From: Tepidimicrobium sp. | Lineage (GTDB): Bacteria > Bacillota > Clostridia > Tissierellales > Tepidimicrobiaceae | Direction: 5' to 3' | NCBI GenBank assembly: GCA_012839395.1 | Contig: DUNJ01000155.1 | Location: 1-21,219, forward strand | Length of the DNA: 21,219 bases | The notes under the pieces: generated by a model | The model's database searches: none | The model's input: the letters and a program-made list of their open reading frames with translations, nothing else | Told to the model about the DNA's origin: nothing | In this document: piece after piece, positions 8,527-15,156 of the stretch | Layout: the number at the start of each line of letters is the position of its first letter | How positions within the stretch are numbered: position 1 is the stretch's first letter | Position numbers and translations under genes: made by a program

Positions 8527-8640
8527 TTAATTTTTACGTGCTTGTTTTAACATGCCAGCTGATGGATCTATCCCCGTTACCTCTAGCCCTATTAAGTGTT
8601 TTATTATAGTACCGTACCTGGCGATTAAAAATGGGAACAT
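8527..8640 (-). pseudogene. Scrap of a class I SAM-dependent methyltransferase gene
   Basis: The frame from 8640 to the TAA at 8529-8527 encodes 37 residues that include RYGTIIKHL and EVTGIDPSAGMLKQARKN. This is the stretch just after the SAM-binding glycine motif in small-molecule or ubiE-like methyltransferases (typically GCGTGRY...VTGIDxSxxMLxxAR). The glycine motif and everything downstream are missing. It overlaps the end of the truncated metallo-hydrolase fragment in another frame, so a deletion has joined the two genes at about 8625-8635. The helicase gene begins 66 nt further on. Not expected to make a working protein. Confidence 0.55.
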
Positions 8641-9105
8641 CCCACTATCACCACTAAACCTTTATCCGTCCTAACTCCTAAGGCGATCTCATCAAAAAAC
8701 ATATCCTTTCCATAGTTTCCATCTTTTTTTATGTACATCTTTGGATCGGTGTTTTCAAATTCTTCATCCCTATTGAAGTTACTAAATAACAAAAGATTGC
8801 CCGTTATATTCAATAGATCCTTTTCAAAGAATCCACTTCCGACATATAGCCTTATATTGGGGTTTACCTCCTTTATCAACCTCTCCAAACCTCCACTGTG
8901 ATCATAGTGCCCATGACTAATAACCACATAATTAAGACCCTTTAGATCAATACCCAAATCCCTTGCGTTGTCTATAAACCTTCCGCTCTGTCCTGTATCA
9001 AATAGTATGCTTTTGCCATCACCTTTAGATGGATAAATAATCCATGTTCCGTATGTAGCCATCCCTATAACCTATCTGATTTTGGATTAGAGTTATTATT
9101 TTCAT
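8625..9105 (-). pseudogene. Frameshifted, truncated metallo-beta-lactamase-fold hydrolase (DHPS-like family)
   Basis: The natural start is the ATG at 9105-9103 (MKIITLIQNQIGYRD) after a GGGGTG ribosome site. It matches the N-terminus of the family annotated as 7,8-dihydropterin-6-methyl-4-(beta-D-ribofuranosyl)-aminobenzene-5'-phosphate synthase-like hydrolases. At about 9063 the frame breaks and the homologous sequence resumes in another frame as ATYGTWIIYPSKGDGK, then SILFDTGQSG and the metal motif SHGHYDHSGG. The family usually continues after VVIVGCSHP for another 80-100 residues. Here GCSH is followed at once by Phe and TAA (8625-8627), where the sequence switches to a methyltransferase scrap. 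The 145-residue frame at 8625-9062 is therefore the surviving middle of a dead gene. Its start overlaps the read-through end of ogt, so the two were probably an operon. Confidence 0.75.
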
Positions 9106-9643
9106 ACCGTTCACCCCTATGATTGCTATTAACATAGCTATGGGGTATACCCTCCAAGCTTAATAACCAACTCTTTGCTTCCAATCCTCCGCCAAATCCA
9201 ACTAAGTCACCGCCGGTACCTATTACCCTATGTCAGGGTACAAAATAGGATATAGGATTGTGATGATTGGCTTGTCCCACAGCTCGTGCGGCCTTGGGAT
9301 TGCCTATCTGGGCGGCGATCTGCCCATAAGTGCGGGTTTCACCATAGGGAATCGTACGTAAGGCCTCCCACACCCTTCTTCGAAAATCTGTGCCAATCAA
9401 CTTTAATGGCACATCCAGCTTTTTCCTATCTCCCGTAAAATAAGCCCTAAGCTGTGCCTTTGCAATGTTTAAAATAGCAATGCCGCCTTCCCTCAGGGTG
9501 TAATCTGGCAAGTATTTAGATAACCAAGCATGCATACCCAATCCCTTCTCTCTTGGGCTAGCACAATATACAAGTCCATCATCAGTAGCTGCCAATTCAA
9601 TTGTTCCTATTGGTGAATCCAGTTTATCAATATAGCAGATCAT
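9065..9643 (-). CDS. ogt: O6-methylguanine-DNA methyltransferase with TGA at the active-site cysteine (selenoprotein candidate)
   Basis: Ogt removes alkyl groups from O6-methylguanine in DNA by transferring them to its own cysteine in the motif PCHRV. Residues 1-136 are a normal Ogt, including FRRRVWEALRTIPYGETRTY, the helix-turn-helix KAARAVGQAN and the NP-I-x-x-x-VP approach. At the active-site position the codon is TGA (9235-9233), and the same frame goes straight on with HRVIGTGGDLVGFGGGLEA and KSWLLSLEG, all conserved in the family. The frame closes at TAG (9067-9065), 192 codons in all, with a 26-residue tail overlapping the next gene. If TGA is read as selenocysteine the motif becomes P-Sec-H-R-V. 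If not, the product is a 136-residue dead stub. The segment from 9230 to 9440 looks more GC-rich than its neighbours, suggesting transfer. ATG start after AAAGGAG. The selenocysteine machinery is not in the window. Confidence 0.7.
9205..9221 (-). promoter_or_regulatory. Candidate bacterial SECIS hairpin after the in-frame TGA of ogt
   Basis: On the minus-strand mRNA, AGGUACC (9221-9215) can pair with GGUGACU (9211-9205) around the loop GGC, with one G-A mismatch and one G-U pair. The loop begins 19 nt after the UGA and starts with GG. Bacterial SECIS elements are known to need a hairpin whose apical loop lies roughly 16-37 nt after UGA and carries a G in its first two positions, so the geometry fits. 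The stem is short and imperfect, so this alone is weak evidence. Confidence 0.4.
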
Positions 9644-9740
9644 AATATATCTCCTTTCAATCGTTTGAAGGTTTTATGTGTCTTAATATTATAACATACA
9701 TTATATTTTATTGGCCTATTCTTTATTGTTAAAAACAAAA

Positions 9741-9765
9741 GTTGGCTAGAAATACTTTAGCCAAC
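9741..9765 (-). terminator. Intrinsic terminator after ybjQ
   Basis: Arms 9741-9748 and 9758-9765 form a perfect 8-bp stem (GTTGGCTA with TAGCCAAC). On minus it is followed by TTTTGTTTTT. It lies 38 nt past the ybjQ stop and before the ogt ribosome site, so it separates the two transcripts. Confidence 0.75.
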
Positions 9766-9802
9766 CCTACACAATGGATTAAATGTCTATACAAATACTA
9801 CT

Positions 9803-10114
9803 CTAAATAAACTTCACTGCAGTTCCATATACCATTACCTCTGCCGCCCCTTGCATAATAGCTGCTGAGGCGTATCGAATATTTATTACAGCATCAGCCC
9901 CAAGTTCTTCAGCTTCCTGCACCATCCTCTTAGTAGCAAGTGCTCTGGCTTCATCCATCATCTCATTATAGGCCCTAAGCTCACCTCCCAATAGGTGTTT
10001 AAAACTTTGGCCTATATCCTTGCCCAGATGCTTAGTCTGAATTGTACTACCTTTGACCAACCCAAGCATCTCCAGTTCTTTACCTGTAATATAGTCAGTA
10101 TTTACTAAGATCAT
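9803..10114 (-). CDS. YbjQ/UPF0145 family protein (putative heavy-metal-binding domain)
   Basis: A 103-residue protein that matches the YbjQ family (PF01906) over its full length. The family marks are visible: MILVNTDYITGKELE at the N-terminus, GGELRAYNEMMDEAR in the middle, and EEAGADAVI-type text (EELGADAVINIRYASAA) towards the end. The family forms small oligomeric domains sometimes called heavy-metal-binding, but its biochemical role is unknown. No membrane segment is present. ATG at 10114 after AAGGAGGGAG. Its first 20 nt overlap the end of the small membrane protein gene, so translation of the two is coupled, and a terminator follows the stop codon. Confidence 0.88.
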   Translation of the reverse strand: MILVNTDYITGKELEMLGLVKGSTIQTKHLGKDIGQSFKHLLGGELRAYNEMMDEARALATKRMVQEAEELGADAVINIRYASAAIMQGAAEVMVYGTAVKFI

Positions 10115-10316
10115 CTCCTTCTCCCTCCTTTATCTCCCTTATTCTATCAATCAATGCTGAAATGCTAAATCCTATCAATATTAACGGTATTATTATGCCA
10201 AATATCCTTGCTACTGGGAAGCTTGAGATACTGGTTATTCCTAAAATAATGGAAATAAAATATATGACCAATATTAATGTTACTATTAAAGGTGTAATCA
10301 ATTTCTTGACATACAT
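10095..10316 (-). CDS. Small two-helix membrane protein, function unknown
   Basis: A 73-residue protein starting MYVKKLITPLIV at the ATG 10316-10314, just after an AGGGGGGA ribosome site. An upstream in-frame start at 10346 lacks a comparable site and adds ten unlikely residues. Two hydrophobic segments are visible, residues 7-29 and about 35-55, followed by a charged tail (DRIREIKEGEGDD). It is probably an inner-membrane protein with both ends on the cytoplasmic side, given the positive charges. It overlaps ybjQ by 20 nt, so the two are co-translated; a membrane partner or anchor for YbjQ is a possible but untested reading. I do not recognise the family. Confidence 0.65.
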   Translation of the reverse strand: MYVKKLITPLIVTLILVIYFISIILGITSISSFPVARIFGIIIPLILIGFSISALIDRIREIKEGEGDDLSKY

Positions 10317-10496
10317 ACTATCCCCCCTAAATAAGTCGTAGGCCACCTACAATATCTATGATGTTTACAGTTTCTATCCCTGAAAGTTAATTTTAAAGAT
10401 CTGGTAATGAGCTAATATGAATCTTTTTTATTATCTCTTATCACAATCATACCAATATTCTACTAAGATAACAATAATATGCTAGTTTTAAAAAAT

Positions 10497-10536
10497 AAAG
10501 TCTTAGCACCTCTATCCCCAAAGGTTCCAAGACTTT
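10497..10536 (-). terminator. Intrinsic terminator after guaA
   Basis: Arms 10497-10504 and 10529-10536 pair perfectly (AAAGTCTT with AAGACTTT), and short inner pairs extend the stem. On minus the hairpin is followed by ATTTTTTAAAA. It begins 6 nt past the guaA stop codon and closes the guaB-guaA transcript. Confidence 0.72.
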
Positions 10537-10542
10537 TGTTAT

Positions 10543-12057
10543 CTACTCCCACTCAATTGTACTTGGCGGTTTATTTGTTATATCGTACACCACCCTATTT
10601 ACCTGGGGTACTTCGTCCGTGATTCTAGTAGATATCTTCTCCAATAGATCTAGGGGAATTTTTACCCATTGAGCTGTCATTCCATCTATGCTATTGACCG
10701 CTCTTAAGGCTATGGTATAGGTATAAGTCCTTTTCCCATGGGTTACCCCTACCGTCTGAATATCTGGAAGAGCCACAAAGTATTGCCAGATCCTATCCTG
10801 CCATCCGGCTTTTTTAATCTCATCCCTATATATATGATCTGCTTCCCTGACTATTTTAAGCTTCTCTTCCGTAACCTCTCCCAACACCCTAATCCCCAAT
10901 CCAGGCCCCGGAAAGGGTTGTCTCTCTACAATTTCCTCGGATATTCCCAACAGCCTCCCTACTTCACGCACTTCATCTTTAAATAGCTGCCTTAAAGGTT
11001 CTAATATTTTAAGGTTCATATCCTTAGGTAACCCACCTACATTATGATGACTCTTTACCGCAACCTTTCCATCCATCCCCGATTCAATTACATCTGGATA
11101 TATGGTTCCTTGGATTAGATAATCTATATCATCAAGCCTTTTTTGTTCCTCTTCAAATACCCTTATAAATTCCTCCCCAATTATCTTCCTCTTCTGTTCA
11201 GGGTCAACTACTCCCTTGAGTTTGCTTAAAAATCTATCCTTTGCATCTACGGTTGTCAAATTCATATTAAATTGACCCCTAAATATCTCCTCTACCTGTT
11301 TTCTTTCATTCTTTCTAAGAAGCCCATGATCTACAAATACGCATATAAGATTTTCTCCTATAGCTTTATGAACCAACACGGCCGCAACAGAGGAATCCAC
11401 TCCGCCGGATAGAGCACAAAGGGCTTTCCTGTTTCCCACCTGATCTTTTATATATTTCACACTATCCTTTATAAATTCCTCCATATTCCATTTCCTATCA
11501 CAATTGCATATTTTAAATAAGAAATTATCTATTATTTTACCCCCATCCCGGGATGATTCTATCTCAGGATGAAATTTAACCCCATAAATCTTATTCCTAC
11601 CATCCTCTATTCCAACCACCTTGTTGCTATGCGTGGCTATGGATTTAAAGCCTTTGGGAATATCCCTAAATACATATCCATCATCTAACCATAGGGACAG
11701 TCTTTCATCCAATCCATTAAATAGTATACATCCCCTATCCACCTCTATTTCTTTAAATTCATAATCATTGGTGGAGGATTCCGTGGATATCCCCCCATAG
11801 ATTTCATTTGTAATATGAGCCCCATAACCTATGGAGAGAATAGGAACATCCAGTTGGAATATCTCTCTATCCAAAGTTTTGACTGATACAACATCCGTCG
11901 GAATACCGCCAGATATTATTATCCCCTCAGGTCTTTTAGCCCTAATCTTATCCACAGAATAATTATATGGTACTATCTCACAGTAAACCTGACTTTCTCT
12001 TATCCTCCTGCCCAAGAATCTACTAAACTTACTTCCCAGGTCCAGAATTAAAATCAA
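10543..12057 (-). CDS. guaA: GMP synthetase with a glutaminase domain lacking its catalytic cysteine
   Basis: Converts XMP to GMP using ATP and ammonia in purine synthesis. Full length, 504 residues. Residues 1-180 form the class I glutamine amidotransferase domain. In the family the nucleophile sits in a GICYG-type elbow; here the text is LSIGYGAH, with Gly77 encoded by GGT (11829-11827) instead of Cys. His163 and Glu165 of the triad remain (KFHPEIES). Glutamine hydrolysis should be lost, leaving an ammonia-dependent enzyme. The ATP pyrophosphatase domain is intact: SGGVDSS at 217-223, and the C-terminal dimer domain ends in the conserved TNKPPSTIEWE. The start is TTG (12057-12055), eight bases after AGGAGG. 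That site overlaps the TAG of guaB, so the genes are coupled. The ATG at 12062 is out of frame and meets TGA after one codon. Confidence 0.93.
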   Translation of the reverse strand: MILILDLGSKFSRFLGRRIRESQVYCEIVPYNYSVDKIRAKRPEGIIISGGIPTDVVSVKTLDREIFQLDVPILSIGYGAHITNEIYGGISTESSTNDYEFKEIEVDRGCILFNGLDERLSLWLDDGYVFRDIPKGFKSIATHSNKVVGIEDGRNKIYGVKFHPEIESSRDGGKIIDNFLFKICNCDRKWNMEEFIKDSVKYIKDQVGNRKALCALSGGVDSSVAAVLVHKAIGENLICVFVDHGLLRKNERKQVEEIFRGQFNMNLTTVDAKDRFLSKLKGVVDPEQKRKIIGEEFIRVFEEEQKRLDDIDYLIQGTIYPDVIESGMDGKVAVKSHHNVGGLPKDMNLKILEPLRQLFKDEVREVGRLLGISEEIVERQPFPGPGLGIRVLGEVTEEKLKIVREADHIYRDEIKKAGWQDRIWQYFVALPDIQTVGVTHGKRTYTYTIALRAVNSIDGMTAQWVKIPLDLLEKISTRITDEVPQVNRVVYDITNKPPSTIEWE

Positions 12058-12069
12058 ATCATAAACCTC

Positions 12070-13521
12070 CTATCCTCTGCTATAATTGGGGGCTTCCTTT
12101 GTAATATTTATATCATGAGGATGATTTTCTATCAAGGAGGCGCTAGTTATCCTCATAAATCTAGCTTTTTCGTGTAAATCATTTATATCTTTGGCACCTA
12201 TATAACCCATTCCAGATCGTAATCCTCCCATAAGCTGATATATTACGTCTCCCAGTGGCCCCCTATAAGGTACCCTTCCTTCTACGCCCTCTGGAACCAG
12301 CTTATTAATATCTTCCTGGAAGTATCTATCCTTGCTACCTGCCTGCATAGCTCCTATGGAACCCATCCCTCTATATACCTTAAATCTTCTACCTTCATAT
12401 AACTCTTCTTCTCCAGGGCTTTCCTCCGTTCCAGCAAATAAGGATCCTATCATTACCACGTTTGCTCCTGCCCCTATGGCCTTCGTTATATCGCCAGAAT
12501 ATTTAATTCCCCCATCTGCAATAATGGGTATATCATACTCCTTGGCAGCCTTAGCACAGTTTAAAATCGCGGTAACCTGAGGCACACCAATTCCCGTAAC
12601 TACTCTAGTGGTGCATATGGAACCTGGTCCTATACCCACCTTAACCGCGTCTGCACCTGCCTCAATCAGGTCGATTGTAGCTTCTGCCGTAGCTACATTG
12701 CCAGCTATTACTTGTAATTCTGGATATTCAATCTTAATCCTTTTAACTGCATCGATAACCCCCTTGGAATGGCCATGAGCCGTATCAACCACCAAAACAT
12801 CTACCTGGGCATCAACTAATGCCGCAACCCTTTCCATCATATCTTCGGTGATGCCTACAGCTGCTCCTGCCAATAATCTTCCAGATTCATCCTTGGCAGC
12901 ATCTGGATACTCGATGGATTTCTCTATATCCTTGATAGTTATAAGTCCAGATAACTTATAATCATCATCTACTAGGGGAAGCTTCTCTATCTTGTATTTT
13001 TTCAGCTCTTCTAATGCTTCATCCATGGTAATTCCAATCCTTGCAGTCACCAAATTCTCTTTGGTCATCACATCATCGATCTTCTGGGTAGTATCCCTTT
13101 CAAACCTTATATCCCTATTGGTTATTATACCTACCAATTTTCTATCTTCATCCACTATGGGAACTCCAGATATATGGTATCTTTCCATTAATTCCAATGC
13201 ATCCGATACTATGTGATCAGGTGAAAGATAGAATGGATCTGTGATTACACCGTGTTCAGACCTTTTAACTCTGTCTACCTCCAACGCTTGATCCTCTATA
13301 GACATATTTTTGTGTATTATACCCAATCCGCCTTCCCTTGCAATAGCTATGGCCAATCTAGCTTCTGTTACAGTATCCATCCCGGCGCTAATTATAGGAA
13401 TGCTCAATTTTATACTTCGTGTTAAGTTTGTATGAGTTTTTACTTCCTTGGGAAGTATTTCCGATTTCCCAGGAACCAACAAGACATCATCAAAAGTTAA
13501 ACCTTCGCCAACAAATTCCAC
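12070..13521 (-). CDS. guaB: Inosine-5'-monophosphate dehydrogenase
   Basis: Oxidises IMP to XMP with NAD, the first committed step to GMP. About 483 residues, normal for bacteria. The N-terminus has EGLTFDDVLLVPGKS. Residues from about 95 to 205 hold two CBS domains (ISGVPIVDEDRKLVGIITNRD and the matching EKLPLVDDDYKLSGLITIKD). The barrel carries the catalytic loop GPGSICTTRVVTGIG with its active cysteine, the phosphate site IADGGIKYSGDI, and the flap YRGMGSIGAM. The GTG at 13521 is the better start: it lies eight bases after AGGAGG, whereas the TTG at 13527 is only about two bases away. guaA follows after 12 nt, with its ribosome site overlapping the guaB stop, so XMP production and use are made together. 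Confidence 0.95.
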   Translation of the reverse strand: MEFVGEGLTFDDVLLVPGKSEILPKEVKTHTNLTRSIKLSIPIISAGMDTVTEARLAIAIAREGGLGIIHKNMSIEDQALEVDRVKRSEHGVITDPFYLSPDHIVSDALELMERYHISGVPIVDEDRKLVGIITNRDIRFERDTTQKIDDVMTKENLVTARIGITMDEALEELKKYKIEKLPLVDDDYKLSGLITIKDIEKSIEYPDAAKDESGRLLAGAAVGITEDMMERVAALVDAQVDVLVVDTAHGHSKGVIDAVKRIKIEYPELQVIAGNVATAEATIDLIEAGADAVKVGIGPGSICTTRVVTGIGVPQVTAILNCAKAAKEYDIPIIADGGIKYSGDITKAIGAGANVVMIGSLFAGTEESPGEEELYEGRRFKVYRGMGSIGAMQAGSKDRYFQEDINKLVPEGVEGRVPYRGPLGDVIYQLMGGLRSGMGYIGAKDINDLHEKARFMRITSASLIENHPHDINITKEAPNYSRG

Positions 13522-13599
13522 AATCAAACCCTCCTTTGTTTAATTTAGTATACCACAATTATTAGGAAAGCTTGCTTAAAAAGCAAATATACTAAACTG

Positions 13600-13629
13600 A
13601 TTATGTCAATATTTTTTATAAGTTATCAA
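13600..13629 (-). promoter_or_regulatory. Candidate promoter region for guaBA
   Basis: On minus TTGATA (13629-13624) and CATAAT (13605-13600) are 18 nt apart. Another TTGACA lies further upstream at about 13643-13648 and a third near 13604-13609, without an equally good -10. I see no purine riboswitch pattern in the leader. The exact promoter is uncertain. Confidence 0.35.
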
Positions 13630-13679
13630 AAAACTACAATAGTGTCAAGAGATTATAAAGTATGGAGTATCAAAAATAA

Positions 13680-13710
13680 AATATGGCATCTATAGGGCGC
13701 TAACCATATT
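13680..13710 (-). terminator. Second hairpin with T-run after the opine-dehydrogenase-like gene
   Basis: AATATGG (13680-13686 on plus) pairs with CCATATT (13704-13710). On minus the stem is followed by TTATTTTTG. It stands about 87 nt past the gene end, downstream of the stronger 15-bp hairpin, so the two may act as a tandem terminator before guaB. Confidence 0.45.
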
Positions 13711-13743
13711 ATAACATAGTAAATTTTTAGCCATAAAATGCAA

Positions 13744-13785
13744 TTAGCAAGGATACTCTGTTTATAGATGGAGTATCCTTGCTAA
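13744..13785 (-). terminator. 15-bp perfect hairpin just past the opine-dehydrogenase-like gene
   Basis: Arms 13744-13758 and 13771-13785 are exact reverse complements around a 12-nt loop. The hairpin begins 11 nt after the stop codon at 13797. The following minus-strand text, TTGCATTTTATG, is a poor U-tract, so it may act as an mRNA 3' stabiliser or a weak terminator. Confidence 0.6.
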
Positions 13786-13796
13786 AGAGAATTGAT

Positions 13797-15122
13797 TTAA
13801 ATGCCGGATAAATTTGCCGTATCCCCTGTTAAATCTGTATCTGCAATTTTTGCACTGAGCGGTTGTTCTTGGGTCTGAATGCCCACTAGGTAGTCCCTTA
13901 AATATTCCGTACTAAACCCTTCTAAGTTTCGTCCTTCTGCCCTCGAATCCTTGTGGAATATCTCATCATATAGGTCGAGAATATAGGTTATGGCCTCATG
14001 ATCTATTCCAAACCTTTTAGCTAGGGCTTCTAAAGGTACAAGCCCGGTAGGTATATCCTCGCTTAAATACCTACTCTGAGGTACGGACATCTTCTGGTAG
14101 GTGGGAGTCCTTCCAATGGCGGAGGATAGGGATTCTCCTGCTATTCTAGTAACCCCATAGGTATAATCCAACCAATGCTGAGCCGATACTATGGATTCTC
14201 CTATCTTTTGTAGATGTCCTTGCCTTAAGATCCTCAGTTTTTCAATATCATCCCTATGTTGTTCCTCTGCTGACCTCATACGATTCATCATATCCTTCCA
14301 CTCCTGCTCTCTAGGAGATATGGAACAACCAAATACGGATAATCCTAGATGATAAGCGATGTGAAGTCTGGTCTGATCTATTGCCTCCATATATCGTCCT
14401 ACATCTGGTTTCTCAGCTATACCTTCCATATAAAAAGAATATACTTCTCCCCTATCCCGCCTTTCCGTTATCTCATCATAGTTTAATACATAAGGTGCTA
14501 CATGGAATATGGCACCTATGTTGCCGAGAGAGGTAGTTGCCGGAACTCTATTGAATAGCACCTGTGGAAATAGAGACTTTATCCTATCTATATCCTCTAT
14601 CTTGAATTCCCCTTCTAAGGATGCCATCCAATTCCTCTTTCTTCTCTTTATAAAGACGGTTCCAGGAGCTGGGGCTTTTGCCGAGTAAGGAGAGGTGGAG
14701 AAACAGACAACTGGATATGCTTCTCCAAGTATATTCCAAATATATGGCGTGGCAATGGTTCTGCTACAACCTAATATAATAGGAATTCTTTTTTTTGCTA
14801 TACCTGCCTCATTAAGCTGTTTAATCGTATCCACGATATATTGAGAAGGGTGAGCTATAACGATTATATCAGAATGTTCTACTAAATCATATACATCATG
14901 CCCCACCCTATTGCTTCCTAAAGGGACTAGACGGGATCTTATATTTTCTCCATCCTCAAATCTTTCCAACATTATTCCCTTTCTATCTATTATCCTATCT
15001 GTAAATTCCATACCCTTGTCCGTTTTTCTAGCATAACCATAGACATCATGTCCTGCAACAATAAAATCTACAAGGAATGCACCACCAGTCTGTGTACTCG
15101 ATCCATATATGCCTATCCTCAT
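13797..15122 (-). CDS. Octopine/opine dehydrogenase-like NAD(P)-dependent protein
   Basis: About 441 residues. It begins MRIGIYGSSTQTGGAFLVDF, a Rossmann strand-turn with a modified glycine loop, followed by a beta strand AGHDVYGYAR. The middle has DIIVIAHPSQY, IILGCSRTIATPYIW, and a C-terminal helical part with the metabolite-binding histidine region (TSLGNIGAIFHVAPYVLNYD) recalling the Asn/His pair of the octopine dehydrogenase fold (PF02317). Members join an amino acid and a keto acid by reductive amination, or reverse this. The substrate cannot be read here. I choose the ATG at 15122, six bases after AAAGGGTG; the in-frame ATG at 15164 overlaps the previous stop but its AAAGG abuts it. 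The gene directly follows the cobalamin-binding mutase-like gene with 34 nt between, so the two make one operon. Confidence 0.7.
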   Translation of the reverse strand: MRIGIYGSSTQTGGAFLVDFIVAGHDVYGYARKTDKGMEFTDRIIDRKGIMLERFEDGENIRSRLVPLGSNRVGHDVYDLVEHSDIIVIAHPSQYIVDTIKQLNEAGIAKKRIPIILGCSRTIATPYIWNILGEAYPVVCFSTSPYSAKAPAPGTVFIKRRKRNWMASLEGEFKIEDIDRIKSLFPQVLFNRVPATTSLGNIGAIFHVAPYVLNYDEITERRDRGEVYSFYMEGIAEKPDVGRYMEAIDQTRLHIAYHLGLSVFGCSISPREQEWKDMMNRMRSAEEQHRDDIEKLRILRQGHLQKIGESIVSAQHWLDYTYGVTRIAGESLSSAIGRTPTYQKMSVPQSRYLSEDIPTGLVPLEALAKRFGIDHEAITYILDLYDEIFHKDSRAEGRNLEGFSTEYLRDYLVGIQTQEQPLSAKIADTDLTGDTANLSGI

Positions 15123-15156
15123 ATTTTTCACCCTTTCTTTCAACATTTCTATATTA

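Noticed and set aside
8625..9062. Intact small metallo-hydrolase of 145 residues
   Set aside because: The N-terminus of the family is found in another frame just upstream and the C-terminal third is missing.
13528..13796. Purine riboswitch in the guaB leader
   Set aside because: TATAATATGG on minus resembles one end of the motif, but the conserved core bases and the second loop are absent, and the hairpin there is better explained as a terminator.
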